A stretch of 64,000 nucleotides of DNA from Arthrobacter luteolus NBRC 107841. Lineage in GTDB: Bacteria; Actinomycetota; Actinomycetes; Actinomycetales; Micrococcaceae. The notes under the pieces were generated by a model. The model saw nothing but the letters and a program-made list of their open reading frames with translations. It searched no databases and was not told the origin of the DNA. The DNA is taken from the NCBI RefSeq assembly GCF_001552075.1, contig NZ_BCQM01000002.1, forward strand, positions 372,001 to 436,000, given 5' to 3'. A program made the position numbers and the translations under genes. Within the stretch, counting starts at the first letter, position 1. Each line of letters begins with the position of its first letter. Below are positions 29,827 through 42,364 of this stretch, one piece after another.

Positions 29827-30726
29827 CTATTCGCGCCCAAGGTCGCGGTGGTGGGAACTTACGGTCACATGCGGCAGTTTCGCCAGCCGCTTGGCCAGTT
29901 CCTCGGTGACGGCAACGGAGCGGTGCTTTCCACCGGTGCAGCCGACAGCGATCGTGGCGTAGTGCTTGTTTTCCCGCCGGTACCCGTCGATGACCGGCAC
30001 CAGGGCCTCCACATAACGGTCCAGGAAGTCTGCGGTGCCGTGGGCGCCAAGCACGTACTCGCGCACGTCGGCGTCCTGGCCGGTGTGCGGGCGCAGCTGC
30101 GGAACCCAATGCGGGTTGGGAATGAACCGGACGTCGGCCACGAAATTCGCGTCAACCGGAAGACCGTACTTGAAGCCGAAGCTCATCACGTTCAGGCGCA
30201 GCACAATCGGGCCGTGTTCGGTGAACAGCTCGGTGATGGTGGTGGCCAGGGCATGGACATTGAGTTTTGAGGTGTCCACGATGACGTCCGAGGCATCCCG
30301 CAGCTCACGCAGCACATCCCGCTCGGCAGCGATTCCGTCCAGGATCCTGCCGTCTTCCTGCAGCGGGTGCGGACGGCGGCCGCTTTCGAAGCGCTGGACG
30401 AGGGCCTGGTCCGAGGCGTCGAGGAACAGCACACGGTAGGTGACGCCGGCGGCTCGGAGGTTGCCCAGCGCCTCGCGGATGTCCTGGAAGAGTTCCTTGC
30501 TGCGGACATCGATCACCACTGCGAGCTTGGGGATCGAATGCGGCATCCTCGACACGAGCTCGGTGAGTGTGCCAAGCATCAGCGGCGGGAGGTTTTCCAC
30601 GACATACCAGCCGTGGTCTTCGAGGGCGTTGGCTGCGGTGGTTCGTCCGGCACCGGACATGCCGGTGACAACGAGTAGTTCGGACTCGGCAGGCTTGACG
30701 CTTTGCAGCCCGTCCACTTCTGTCAT
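29827..30726 (-). CDS. rapZ: RapZ (YvcJ) family RNase adapter / nucleotide-binding protein
   Basis: A 299-residue P-loop protein with [18 protein letters not shown] near residue 20 and ENLPP. The C-terminal half has FGFKYG and the conserved [13 protein letters not shown] block, characteristic of the RapZ family. The P-loop has Arg where Lys is usual (GAGRTT). In E. coli RapZ controls an RNase E-dependent small RNA; the actinobacterial role is not established by sequence. The stop is adjacent to yvcK. Confidence 0.93.
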   Translation of the reverse strand: MTEVDGLQSVKPAESELLVVTGMSGAGRTTAANALEDHGWYVVENLPPLMLGTLTELVSRMPHSIPKLAVVIDVRSKELFQDIREALGNLRAAGVTYRVLFLDASDQALVQRFESGRRPHPLQEDGRILDGIAAERDVLRELRDASDVIVDTSKLNVHALATTITELFTEHGPIVLRLNVMSFGFKYGLPVDANFVADVRFIPNPHWVPQLRPHTGQDADVREYVLGAHGTADFLDRYVEALVPVIDGYRRENKHYATIAVGCTGGKHRSVAVTEELAKRLAKLPHVTVSSHHRDLGRE

Positions 30727-30795
30727 GTTCTTCTGTGTCCCGTCAGTCAGCCAACTAGTGCCGGTGCCTATTTTCGGTGCCTATGCTCCTTGCAG

Positions 30796-30847
30796 TGCCG
30801 GTCTTGCCCGGCGCCGGGACGGCCTGTCAGGCCGCCGTGCACCGGCA
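30796..30847 (-). terminator. Nested hairpin after uvrC
   Basis: Outer arms TGCCGGT (30796-30802) and ACCGGCA (30841-30847) enclose an inner CGGCCTG/CAGGCCG hairpin (30820-30834). It lies just beyond the uvrC stop in the gap before rapZ. No T-tract, so this may be a partial terminator or processing site. Confidence 0.4.
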
Positions 30848-30860
30848 GTCCCAAGCCTAG

Positions 30861-32873
30861 CTAAGATTCGATTATTTCGCCGGTGGCCATATTGACCGCC
30901 GGAGCGGCTTCGGCGCCGGCCAGGGAGGACTGAATGACGGAAGCCATCGCCGGACCGATGCCGGGAACCTCCATCAGCTGCCCGGTGGTGGCCTGCTTCA
31001 GCCGGCGCACCGAACCAAAGTGCTTGATCAGTGCCTTCTGCTTGGCCGGGCCCAGACCGGGGACGTTATCCAGGGCGGACGCGGTCATGGACTTGCCGCG
31101 CTTCTGCCGGTGGAAAGTGATGGCGAAGCGGTGTGCCTCGTCCCGGATGCGCTGCAGCAGGAACAGCGCTTCGGAGGAGCGGGGCAGGATGACCGGGAAT
31201 TCGCTGTCCGGTACCCAGACTTCTTCCAGCCGCTTGGCCAGCCCCACCACGTACACGTCTGTGATGCCCAGGTCTTCCAGCGCCCGGGACGCCGCGGCGA
31301 CCTGGGGCTTGCCGCCGTCGACCACCACCAGGTTCGGCGGGTAGGCAAACTTGGCCTTCGGCGCGGCGGTCAGGGTGTCCGCCACCGGTTCACCGGACTG
31401 CAGTGCGGCAGGGTCCGCTGCCCCGGGCACCGAACCGGAATCGGCGTCGGGCACCGCAGCGGCCGGGTCGAAGTTATCCGCCAGATAGTGCTTGAACCGG
31501 CGGGAGATTACGTCATACATGGACGCTGTGTCGTCCCGGGCTGCGTCACCGGTGATCGAGAAGCGGCGGTAGTCGGATTTCTTCATCAGACCGTCTTCCG
31601 CCACCACCATCGACGCCACCACGTTGGTGCCCTGCACGTGGGAGATGTCGTAACACTCGATGCGCAGCAGCGGCACGGGGATATCCAGTGCTTCCTGGAG
31701 TTCGGACAGGGCGGCTGACCGGGTGGTCAGGTCTCCTGCCCGCCGGCTCTTATGCAGGCGCATGGCATCTTCGGCGTTCCGGGTGACGGTTTCCATCAGC
31801 GATTTCTTATCGCCGCGCTGGGGAACGGAAATCTTCACCTTGGAGCCGCGCAGGCCGCGCAGCCAGACCTGGAGCTCTTCCGCGTTCTCCGGCAGCACCG
31901 GAACCAGGACCCTGCGCGGAATCCGGTCCGCCATGGCAGCTTCACCGTAGACCTGCTGCAGCAGGTGTTCCACGATCTCGCCGGTGTCCATGTCCTCGAC
32001 CTTTTCCACGACCCAGCCGCGCTGGCCGCGGATCCGGCCGCCGCGGACGTGGAAGACCTGGACGGACGCTTCGAGTTCGTCCTGGACGAGGCCGAAAATG
32101 TCCGCGTCGGTATCCTCGGACAGGACCACCGTGTTGCGTTCGAAGACTTTCCTCAGTGCGGAAATGTCATCCCGGATGCGGGCGGCCGACTCATAGTCCA
32201 GTTCCGCCACGGCATGCTGCATCCGTTTTTCCAGGTCCTGGATGAAGCGCTTGCTGTCCCCGGACATAAAGGCGCACAGTTCAGCGGCCAGGGCACGGTG
32301 GTCTTCCGGGCTGATCCGGCCAACGCACGGTGCGGAGCACTTATCGATGTAGCCCAGCAGGCAGGGGCGTCCGGTGCGCTCGGCCCGCTTGAAGACGCCG
32401 GCACTGCAGGTGCGGACCGGGAAGACCCGCAGGAGCGTGTCGAGGGTCTCGCGGATTGCCTTCGCCGGGTAGAACGGGCCGAAGTAGCGGGTGTCCTTCC
32501 GCCGGTCTCCGCGCATCACCTGGGCGCGGGGGTACTTCTCCCCCATGGTGACGGCGAGGTACGGGTAGGACTTGTCGTCCCGGAACATGATGTTGAACCG
32601 GGGACTGAATTCCTTGATCCAGGTGTACTCGAGCTGCAGGGCCTCGAGCTCGGTGCCAACCACCGTCCATTCCACGCTGGTGGCGTTAAAGACCATGGCG
32701 CGGGTTTTGGGCAGCAGCTGCCGCGGGTTGGCGAAATAGGAGTTAAGCCTGGAACGCAGGTTTTTGGCCTTGCCCACATAAATGACCCGGCGGTGTTCAT
32801 CCCGGAACCGGTACACCCCGGGTTCCGTCGGTATTTCCCCCGCCCGGGGCCGGTAAGTTGCTGGATCTGCCAC
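30861..32873 (-). CDS. uvrC: Excinuclease ABC subunit C
   Basis: A 670-residue nuclease of nucleotide excision repair. The N-terminal GIY-YIG domain ([25 protein letters not shown]) incises on one side; a UVR motif near residues 200-235 contacts UvrB. An RNase H-like endonuclease domain ([21 protein letters not shown]) follows, and C-terminal helix-hairpin-helix repeats ([19 protein letters not shown]) end the protein. A ~40-residue Ala/Pro/Asp-rich insert near residue 470 breaks the endonuclease domain. The start is GTG 32873, with a TAGGAT hexamer six bases upstream. Confidence 0.97.
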   Translation of the reverse strand: MADPATYRPRAGEIPTEPGVYRFRDEHRRVIYVGKAKNLRSRLNSYFANPRQLLPKTRAMVFNATSVEWTVVGTELEALQLEYTWIKEFSPRFNIMFRDDKSYPYLAVTMGEKYPRAQVMRGDRRKDTRYFGPFYPAKAIRETLDTLLRVFPVRTCSAGVFKRAERTGRPCLLGYIDKCSAPCVGRISPEDHRALAAELCAFMSGDSKRFIQDLEKRMQHAVAELDYESAARIRDDISALRKVFERNTVVLSEDTDADIFGLVQDELEASVQVFHVRGGRIRGQRGWVVEKVEDMDTGEIVEHLLQQVYGEAAMADRIPRRVLVPVLPENAEELQVWLRGLRGSKVKISVPQRGDKKSLMETVTRNAEDAMRLHKSRRAGDLTTRSAALSELQEALDIPVPLLRIECYDISHVQGTNVVASMVVAEDGLMKKSDYRRFSITGDAARDDTASMYDVISRRFKHYLADNFDPAAAVPDADSGSVPGAADPAALQSGEPVADTLTAAPKAKFAYPPNLVVVDGGKPQVAAASRALEDLGITDVYVVGLAKRLEEVWVPDSEFPVILPRSSEALFLLQRIRDEAHRFAITFHRQKRGKSMTASALDNVPGLGPAKQKALIKHFGSVRRLKQATTGQLMEVPGIGPAMASVIQSSLAGAEAAPAVNMATGEIIES

Positions 32874-32879
32874 TTTTCC

Positions 32880-32885
32880 ATCCTA
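32880..32885 (-). promoter_or_regulatory. -10 hexamer TAGGAT before uvrC
   Basis: On the minus strand TAGGAT is followed by GGAAAA and then the uvrC GTG, a spacing that would place the transcript start at the start codon. Confidence 0.45.
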
Positions 32886-32969
32886 AGGCGGTGCCGGCCT
32901 GCCGCCGGACGCCTGCCCGGCCGGTTTCGCCGCCCGCGCAAAGCACGCGCCCCCCCGGCGGGTCCCGGC

Positions 32970-33644
32970 TCAGGCGCCGTCGGGCCGGTTCTGGTTGTAG
33001 CTGGCGGCGCGCTCCTGGCCGGAGAGCTCGGCAATGGCGTCCATGACCTGGTCCGTCACCCGCCGCCGCTCCGGCAGGGCGTGGCCCGGGCCGGTCTTCT
33101 GGAAGTACAGCGGCCGGCCCACGGACATGGTGAAAGGCCGCGGCTTCACCCATTTCTTGCCCGCCGGCTGCAGCCGTTCCGTGCCGATCAGGCCAACGGG
33201 GACCACCGGCGCTCCGGAGGTCAGCGCCAGCCAGCCGACGCCGGTGCGGCCGCGGTAGAGCAGGCCGTCACGGGAACGGGTGCCCTCCGGGTAGATGCCG
33301 ATGCCGCCGCCGGTTTCGAGCACGTCGAGCAGGGATTTCAGTGCCGCGACGCTGGCAGCCTGCTGGTCCCGCTCAACCGGAATGGAACCGACGCTTTCGA
33401 AGAAGCTGCGCATCGCGGCGCCCTTGAGCCCCGGAGTAGTGAAGTACTCGGCCTTGGCGAAGAAACCGACCCGCCGCGGCATCAGCGCTTGGATCAGGAC
33501 GCTGTCCAGGAAGGAGAGATGGTTGGAAGCGACAATAAAGGGCCCGGACGTTGGCACGTTCTCCAGGCCGCTGACGGTAGGGCGGCAAAGGCGGATGAGC
33601 CCGCGGGTGCTGGAACGGGTGAGATCATAGAGGGCCATGGGCAC
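32970..33644 (-). CDS. 1-acyl-sn-glycerol-3-phosphate acyltransferase family protein
   Basis: A 224-residue PlsC-type enzyme. The catalytic motif NHLSFLD (HX4D) is near residue 41, and the substrate-binding YPEGTRSRDG motif is near residue 118. Such enzymes add an acyl chain to lysophosphatidic acid during phospholipid synthesis, though paralogues with other acceptors exist. It overlaps the upstream HAD phosphatase gene by 20 bases, so translation is coupled. The start may be the second Met, six bases later. Confidence 0.9.
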   Translation of the reverse strand: MPMALYDLTRSSTRGLIRLCRPTVSGLENVPTSGPFIVASNHLSFLDSVLIQALMPRRVGFFAKAEYFTTPGLKGAAMRSFFESVGSIPVERDQQAASVAALKSLLDVLETGGGIGIYPEGTRSRDGLLYRGRTGVGWLALTSGAPVVPVGLIGTERLQPAGKKWVKPRPFTMSVGRPLYFQKTGPGHALPERRRVTDQVMDAIAELSGQERAASYNQNRPDGA

Positions 33645-34320
33645 CTGCCAGACCTGCGGCCTCCGCGACGGCAGCCTTCAGCTCCGCGGCGGATCCGACG
33701 ACGGCGGCAGCCCCCGCGGCTTCCAGCTCGCCGTCTGCTGCGAAGCCCCAGGAAACCCCGATGCAGGGAATCAGGTTGGCGGCAGCACCGTGCACGTCAT
33801 GCTGGCGGTCCCCCACCATGACTGCCGCGGAATACTTTCCTGCGTGCCGGTCCAGGGCGGCCTTGATGATGGAGGCCTTGCCGTCACGTGCTGCGGCCCG
33901 CTCATCAGCCGGCGAACCGTGGATTGAATCGAACAGTCCCTCCAGGTCCTGGACCCGGAGAAGTTCCTTGGCGGTGGGCTCGGGTTTCTGCGTTGCCACG
34001 GCGACGAGGCAGCCGGCGTCCCGCAGTTCTTCCACTGCTGCCCGGATGCCGGGATACGGGCGGCTGGCAGCCATTCCAGTTTCCCGGTAACCGGTGCGGT
34101 ACCGGGAGATCACGGCGTCCAGCTGGGCGGCGGGTACACCCGCAATGCGGGTCAGCGACTCGGCCAGCGGGGGCCCGACCATCTGATGGAGGTCCGGTTC
34201 GGCCGGCACCGGCAGGCCGGAAGCAGAAAGGGCAGCCCTGATTCCCCCGGTAATACTGCCGGCGGGGTCCACGAGGGTGCCATCAAGATCAAACAGGACC
34301 AGAAGCCGGAGTTTTATCAC
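33625..34320 (-). CDS. HAD-superfamily phosphatase (phosphoglycolate-phosphatase-like)
   Basis: A 231-residue hydrolase with motif I VLFDLDGTLVDPAGS, where the first Asp is the nucleophile, a helical cap domain (residues ~20-90), and motif III/IV MVGDRQHDVHGAAAN near residue 170. Similar to Gph and pyrophosphatase PpaX-like proteins; substrate not predictable. GTG start. It overlaps the acyltransferase and may supply a housekeeping function unrelated to it. Confidence 0.88.
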   Translation of the reverse strand: MIKLRLLVLFDLDGTLVDPAGSITGGIRAALSASGLPVPAEPDLHQMVGPPLAESLTRIAGVPAAQLDAVISRYRTGYRETGMAASRPYPGIRAAVEELRDAGCLVAVATQKPEPTAKELLRVQDLEGLFDSIHGSPADERAAARDGKASIIKAALDRHAGKYSAAVMVGDRQHDVHGAAANLIPCIGVSWGFAADGELEAAGAAAVVGSAAELKAAVAEAAGLAGAHGPL

Positions 34321-34383
34321 CGGGCAAGTTTCCCACAGAGAGGCGCCGGGGCGAAAAATACATAACTCGGCCGGAATATGTCG

Positions 34384-34425
34384 GCAGGCTTTCGGGGCCG
34401 GCGGCCGCCGGCCCCGAAAGCCTGC
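34384..34425 (-). terminator. 42-bp perfect palindrome, uvrA terminator
   Basis: Two 21-base arms, exact reverse complements with no loop bases, meet at 34404/34405. It begins five bases after the uvrA stop on the minus strand. Very stable as RNA; as DNA it can extrude a cruciform. Confidence 0.85.
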
Positions 34426-34430
34426 TGTGA

Positions 34431-37334
<2,904 letters not shown>

Positions 37335-37351
37335 TGTAGAACACTCGGAAC

Positions 37352-37367
37352 TCGAACATGTATTCGA
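37352..37367. promoter_or_regulatory. LexA (SOS) box upstream of uvrA
   Basis: TCGAACATGTATTCGA matches the actinobacterial/Bacillus-type SOS box TCGAAC-N4-GTTCGA at 11 of 12 defined positions. It lies 18 bases before the uvrA start, where bound LexA would block transcription. Confidence 0.8.
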
Positions 37368-37379
37368 GGGTGGGTGTGT

Positions 37380-37757
37380 TCACCCCTGGCGTAGGGCCGC
37401 TTCGACGTAGGACAGCGCTGTCTTCGAGTCCACTCCGTTGGCCTTGACGGTGTGAGCAAAAACCCTGGCGGCTTCAGCGACGCGCCGTCTGCCGTTATCC
37501 CCCGCCGCGGCGATGATGGTGCCCGCCCGGGAACGGGTGGTGACCACCTCGGCCTGCTCCAGTTCGCGGTACGCCCGTGCGACCGTATTCACCGCGAGGC
37601 CCAGCTGCGCTGCCAGCGCGCGGACGGGAGGAAGCCGGGTGCCAACGGCAAGGCTGCCGTCGTTGGCGGCGTCAAGGATCTGCAGGCGGAGCTGTTCGTA
37701 CGGCGGCACCGAACTTGTTCCGTCGATCCGTACCCAGGAGAGCACGCCGTCGTCCAT
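37380..37757 (-). CDS. GntR-family transcriptional regulator (YtrA/YhcF type)
   Basis: A 125-residue protein consisting almost only of a GntR winged helix (PPYEQLRLQILDAANDGSL, RLPPVRALAAQLGLAVNTV and ARAYRELEQAEVVTTRSRAG) plus a short C-terminal helix. This small form is typical of YtrA-like regulators, which often control neighbouring ABC transporters. Here an ABC exporter pair lies 96 bases upstream in the same direction, so that pair is the best candidate target. Confidence 0.88.
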   Translation of the reverse strand: MDDGVLSWVRIDGTSSVPPYEQLRLQILDAANDGSLAVGTRLPPVRALAAQLGLAVNTVARAYRELEQAEVVTTRSRAGTIIAAAGDNGRRRVAEAARVFAHTVKANGVDSKTALSYVEAALRQG

Positions 37758-37853
37758 GCCACCGCTTTCTGTTGTGCTGCCGGGGTTTACCCGGCAGGTC
37801 GGGAAGTCCCTTCAATCTTGCCATGTGCGGGGCCCGGCCAAGGGCCGGCAAGG

Positions 37854-39773
37854 CTAGTCCGGCGGTTCGGCCGCCGTGGCAGGTTCACTGAACTGGGATT
37901 GGTAGAGCCCGGAATAGAATCCCCCGGCCTCCAGCAGGGCCGCATGGGTTCCCTGCTCCACAATCCGGCCGTCCCGGACCGCCAGGATGATATCCGCGTC
38001 CCGGATCGTGGAGAGGCGGTGGGCGATCACGAAGGAGGTGCGGGCCTGGCGCAGGGCGTTCATGGCCTGCCGGATGGCGATTTCGGTGCGTGTGTCCACC
38101 GAGCTTGTCGCTTCGTCCAGCACCAGGATCGCGGGATTAGCCAGCCAGGCCCGGGCGATGGTGATCAGCTGCCGCTGCCCCTGGCTCAGGGAACCGCCCT
38201 CCGCGGTGAGGACCGTGTCGTAGCCATCCGGCAGCGACCGGACGAAGTGGTCCACATGGGTGGCCTTCGCCGCCTCGATGATCTGTTCCTCCGTGGCGTC
38301 CGGAGCCCCATAGGAGAGGTTCTCGCGGATCGTGCCTTCAAACAGCCAGGCGTCCTGGAGGACCATGCCAATACAGCTGCGCAGGTCTTCCCTGCGCATA
38401 TCCATGATGCTGACGCCGTCGATCGTAATGTCCCCGGAGTCGATGTCATAAAAGCGCATCAGCAGGTTGACGAGGGTGGTTTTGCCTGCCCCCGTAGGAC
38501 CGACGATCGCCACCGTCTGCCCGGGTTTGGCGTCGAAGGAGAGGTCCCGGATCAGTGGGGCCTCCGGGGTGTAGGAGAAGGAAACCCGGCGGAACGCGAC
38601 GTCGCCGCGCACCTTCTGCAGCACCACCGGATGGTCCGGATCGGGGCTTTCCTCCTTGGAATCGAGGAGCGCGAAGACACGCTCAGCGGAGGCGACGCCG
38701 GACTGGAGCATGTTGATCAGGCCGCCCAGCTGCCCCAGCGGCTGGGAGAACTGCCGGCTGTACTGCACGAACGCCTGCACACCGCCGATGGACAGCGCCC
38801 CGCCGGCCACCTGGATGCCGCCAACGACGGCGACCGCCACATAGTTCAGGTTCGAAATGAACATCATGACCGGCATGATGATGCCGGAGACGAACTGGGC
38901 CCGGAAGGTCGCGGAGTACAACTGGTCATTAGCCGGGGCGAAACCGGCCACCACCCGTTCCTGCTGGCCGAAGGCTTTCACCACATCCTGGCCGGTGAAC
39001 ATCTCCTCGATGTAGCCGTTCACCTCTCCGGTGGTCTTCCACTGTGCTTTGAACTGCACCTGCGAGCGCCGTGCGATCAGGACAGTCACCAGGGCGGAGA
39101 CCGGAACCGTAGCGACGGCTATCAGTGCCAGCAGCGGGGAAATCCACAGCATCATGCCCAGCACGCCCAAGATGGTCAGCACCGAGGTGATCACCTGGGT
39201 GATGCTCTGCGAAAGGGTCTGGGCCAGGTTGTCGATGTCGTTGGTGACGCGGCTGAGCACGTCGCCCCGGGACTCCCGCTGGAAGTGGGACATCGGCAGG
39301 CGGAAGAGCTTGGCATCCACGTCCCGCCGCAGCCGGTACATGGCGCCCTGCACGATCCGTGCGGTCACCCGCGCCTGGGCCCAGCCGAAAAAGAAGGACG
39401 CCAGGTAGATGGCCAGCACTCCCAGCAGCAGCCCCCCGAGGGCGCTGAAGTTGATCCCCTCCCCCGGCACGGCGTCCATGGCTGCCAGCATGTCCGCGAG
39501 CTGGTTCTCTCCCGAGGCACGCAGGGCCGCGACCTGGGCCTCCTTGGGTACCCCCGGCGCCAGCGAGGCGCCGATCACGCCGTCGAAAATAACGTTCGTC
39601 GCGTCCCCCAGCACCTTGGGTGCGGTGACCGCGAGCGCCACGGAGACGACGGCGCAGACTGCCACGGCGGCAACCCGCCAGGTATCCGGTGACAGCAGCC
39701 GGAGCAGCCGGCCCGCGGAGGAGGCGAAGTTGGCCGGTTTAGCGGCCGGAGCGCCGCGGCCCGGCATACTCAC
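37854..39773 (-). CDS. Heterodimeric ABC exporter subunit with canonical ATPase residues
   Basis: A 639-residue fused exporter half: six membrane segments in residues ~30-350 and an ATPase domain with Walker A GPTGAGKTT, signature LSQGQRQL, Walker B ILVLDEATSSVD and switch His in IAHRLST. The Glu and His are catalytically competent, but the signature has Gln in place of Gly. Such an altered signature faces the degenerate site of the partner in heterodimeric exporters. Its ATG overlaps the stop of the partner gene. Confidence 0.93.
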   Translation of the reverse strand: MSMPGRGAPAAKPANFASSAGRLLRLLSPDTWRVAAVAVCAVVSVALAVTAPKVLGDATNVIFDGVIGASLAPGVPKEAQVAALRASGENQLADMLAAMDAVPGEGINFSALGGLLLGVLAIYLASFFFGWAQARVTARIVQGAMYRLRRDVDAKLFRLPMSHFQRESRGDVLSRVTNDIDNLAQTLSQSITQVITSVLTILGVLGMMLWISPLLALIAVATVPVSALVTVLIARRSQVQFKAQWKTTGEVNGYIEEMFTGQDVVKAFGQQERVVAGFAPANDQLYSATFRAQFVSGIIMPVMMFISNLNYVAVAVVGGIQVAGGALSIGGVQAFVQYSRQFSQPLGQLGGLINMLQSGVASAERVFALLDSKEESPDPDHPVVLQKVRGDVAFRRVSFSYTPEAPLIRDLSFDAKPGQTVAIVGPTGAGKTTLVNLLMRFYDIDSGDITIDGVSIMDMRREDLRSCIGMVLQDAWLFEGTIRENLSYGAPDATEEQIIEAAKATHVDHFVRSLPDGYDTVLTAEGGSLSQGQRQLITIARAWLANPAILVLDEATSSVDTRTEIAIRQAMNALRQARTSFVIAHRLSTIRDADIILAVRDGRIVEQGTHAALLEAGGFYSGLYQSQFSEPATAAEPPD

Positions 39774-41503
39774 AGTGCCTCCTCGGGAGTGAGCTGGGAT
39801 TCGACGATCTCGCGGTAGGTGGGACTGGTCTCCATCAGTTCCGCATGACTGCCGGTTCCGGCGATCCGTCCTTCGTCCAGGACGATGATCCGGGCAGCGT
39901 CGGTGATCGTGTTCACCCGCTGCGCCACTACCAGTACGGTCGCATGGGCAGTGCGTTCCTTCAGCGCTGCCCGGAGCCTGGCATCCGTGGCGAAATCCAG
40001 TGCGGAGAAGCTGTCGTCGAAGAGGTAGATGGCCGGCTGGACCACCAGTGCGCGGGCGATGGCCAGCCGCTGCCGCTGTCCGCCGGAGAAGTTGGTGCCG
40101 CCCTGTTCCACGGCGTGGTCCAGCCCTCCCTCGGACGCCCGCACAAAATCTGCGGCCTGGGCGATGTCGAGTGCCTGCCAGAGTTCCTCGTCCGTGGCTT
40201 CGGGCCTGCCGAAGCGCAGATTGGACGCGATGGTGCCGGAGAAGAGGTGCGCCCGCTGGGGCACCAGGCCGATTCCGCCGCGCAGCGAGTCCAGGGTGAC
40301 GGCTGCCGTGTCCTGGCCATCAACGCTGATGCTGCCGGCGGTGGGGTCCAGGAGCCGGGGAATGAGGTTGAGCAGAGTGGATTTCCCGGCCCCCGTGGAA
40401 CCGATGATCGCCGTCGTCTGCCCGGGCAGTGCCTCGAAGCTGATCCCCTGCAGCACCGGAGCCTCGGCCCCCGGATAGGTGAAGCCCACCTCCCGGAACT
40501 CGAGGCGGCCGCCGTCGAACAGCAGCGGCCGGGCGTCCGGTGCGTCGCGGACGCTGGTGCGCGTATCGAGCACCTCGTAGATCCGTTCGGCGCAGACCGC
40601 GGCGCGGGGAAGCATCATGATCATGAACATGGACATCATCACGGCCATCAGGATCTGCATGATGTACGCGATGAAGGCGGTCAGTGCGCCGATCTGCATC
40701 TGCCCGGCATCGATCCGGAAGGCACCGAACCACACCACGGCTACGGTGGCGGTATTCGCGACGAGCATCGCGGCGGGAAAAAGGAGTGCCAGGTACTGGG
40801 CCACCCGCAGCTGTGTGCCGGTGAGGTCGGCGTTGGCGCCTTCGAACCGGTGCTCCTCGGTGCGTTCCCGGACAAACGCACGGATCACCGCGATGCCCAT
40901 GATCTGTTCCCGCAGCACTCCGTTGACCCGGTCGATCTGGCGCTGTGCCCGCCGGAACAGCGGAACCAGCCGGCGCAGGATCAGGATGATGATGACAAAC
41001 AGCACCGGCAGGATCAGCAGCAGGATGCCGGAGAGCGGAATGTCCTGGTTCAGGGCCAGCAGCACCCCGCCCACACCCATGATCGGGGCGGAAACCATCA
41101 TGGTCATGGTGAGCAGCAGGGACATCTGCACCTGCTGCACGTCATTGGTGGTGCGGGTAATCAGCGACGGCGCACCGAAAACGCCCACCTCCCGGCCGGA
41201 GAACGTCTGCACGTTGGTAAAGAGGGCGTCACGCACATTCCGGCCCACCCGCATGGCGGTGCGTGCAGAGTAGTAGGTGGCCGCGACCGAGCACACCATC
41301 TGAGCGGCCGTCACCGCCAGCATCCAGGCGCCGATCGAGAGGATGGCTCCGGTGTCTCCCTGCACCACTCCGCGGTCAATGATGTCCGCGTTGAGGGTGG
41401 GCAGGAACAGGGTCGCGGCGGTCTGCAGGAACTGCAGGACGACGACGGCGGCAACGGCACCCTTGAACGGGGCCAGGTTTTCACGAACGAGCCGAACGAG
41501 CAC
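39770..41503 (-). CDS. Heterodimeric ABC exporter subunit with degenerate ATPase site
   Basis: A 577-residue exporter half with six membrane segments (residues ~15-310) and an ATPase domain with Walker A GSTGAGKST and signature FSGGQRQR. Walker B is IYLFDDSFSALD, where the catalytic Glu is Asp, and the switch position reads VVAQRV, where His is Gln. This is the known degenerate-site pattern of heterodimers such as TM287/288 and BmrCD. It is encoded first, with GGAGG four bases before its GTG start. Substrate could be drugs, lipids or peptides; not predictable. Confidence 0.93.
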   Translation of the reverse strand: MLVRLVRENLAPFKGAVAAVVVLQFLQTAATLFLPTLNADIIDRGVVQGDTGAILSIGAWMLAVTAAQMVCSVAATYYSARTAMRVGRNVRDALFTNVQTFSGREVGVFGAPSLITRTTNDVQQVQMSLLLTMTMMVSAPIMGVGGVLLALNQDIPLSGILLLILPVLFVIIILILRRLVPLFRRAQRQIDRVNGVLREQIMGIAVIRAFVRERTEEHRFEGANADLTGTQLRVAQYLALLFPAAMLVANTATVAVVWFGAFRIDAGQMQIGALTAFIAYIMQILMAVMMSMFMIMMLPRAAVCAERIYEVLDTRTSVRDAPDARPLLFDGGRLEFREVGFTYPGAEAPVLQGISFEALPGQTTAIIGSTGAGKSTLLNLIPRLLDPTAGSISVDGQDTAAVTLDSLRGGIGLVPQRAHLFSGTIASNLRFGRPEATDEELWQALDIAQAADFVRASEGGLDHAVEQGGTNFSGGQRQRLAIARALVVQPAIYLFDDSFSALDFATDARLRAALKERTAHATVLVVAQRVNTITDAARIIVLDEGRIAGTGSHAELMETSPTYREIVESQLTPEEAL

Positions 41504-41627
41504 TTATCCTCCCGGAGCTGCCGGGCGGTCCGCCGGCACCATCCGAAACTACGCCCGTTCCCCGAGGCCGGGCAAGGGTCCCCCTGACACGGTCTCCGTG
41601 TGCACCCCGGGCACCCTGGCAGCCGTT

Positions 41628-41633
41628 TAGACT
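41628..41633 (+). promoter_or_regulatory. -10 hexamer TAGACT before the MBL hydrolase gene
   Basis: TAGACT ends seven bases before the ATG at 41641 with no ribosome site between them, consistent with leaderless transcription. Confidence 0.55.
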
Positions 41634-41640
41634 GGGCCGC

Positions 41641-42288
41641 ATGTTGGATACGAAGAACGTCTCGATCAGAAGCGCGTCCGTTGGTTCCATGGACAACAAT
41701 GTCTACGTCCTCACGGCTAAGAACTCGGGCACCCAGGTCCTGATTGACGCCGCGGATGATTTTCCGCGCATCCAGGCGCTGCTGGACAATGGGGCGGACG
41801 ATCTGTACGGCGGGCCTGCGGAGGCAGCCGTCCGGATGATCATCACCACCCACAGCCATCCGGACCATGTTCAGGCGCTCGCCGACGCCGTTGCAGCCAC
41901 GGGAGCCCGCACGGCGGCGGGGGCTGAGGACATCCCGGCGATTCCGGTGCCGACCGATGTGCCGCTATCCCACGGTGACGTGCTGGACTTCGACGGTTTT
42001 GACCTGGAAGTGATCAGCCTGCGCGGACACACCCCCGGCTCCGTTGCCCTGCTTTACCGGGATCCGGATGGGCCGGCGCACCTGTTCACCGGTGACTCGC
42101 TCTTCCCCGGAGGCCTCGGCAACACGCAAAAGGACCCGCAGCGGTTCAACTCCCTGTTCGCCGACGTATTCGAACGTATCTTCGAATACCTTCCGGATGA
42201 CACGGTGGTCCATCCGGGCCACGGCGCCGGAACGACCCTTGGTGCCGAACGCCCCCATCTGGCCGAGTGGAAGGAACGCGGCTGGTAA
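41641..42288 (+). CDS. MBL-fold metallo-hydrolase
   Basis: A 215-residue glyoxalase-II-like protein. The metal-binding motif THSHPDH lies near residue 78, with further ligands in LRGHTPGSVALLYRD (His), LFTGDSLFPGGLGN (Asp) and VVHPGHG near the C-terminus. All zinc ligands appear present. Thioester hydrolysis is common in the family, but the substrate is unknown. An MBL gene near uvrA is common in actinobacteria. Confidence 0.9.
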   Translation: MLDTKNVSIRSASVGSMDNNVYVLTAKNSGTQVLIDAADDFPRIQALLDNGADDLYGGPAEAAVRMIITTHSHPDHVQALADAVAATGARTAAGAEDIPAIPVPTDVPLSHGDVLDFDGFDLEVISLRGHTPGSVALLYRDPDGPAHLFTGDSLFPGGLGNTQKDPQRFNSLFADVFERIFEYLPDDTVVHPGHGAGTTLGAERPHLAEWKERGW

Positions 42289-42364
42289 CGGGCTCTTCCC
42301 GGCACCTGCGAGCGCGGGAGGCGGCGGTCCCCTTAGCCGTTGGCTCCGCCTCTCCGGAACAGCA

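Noticed and set aside
31752-33821. 689-codon open frame on the plus strand
   Set aside because: Shadow of uvrC, the acyltransferase and HAD genes; low-complexity composition and no domain motifs.
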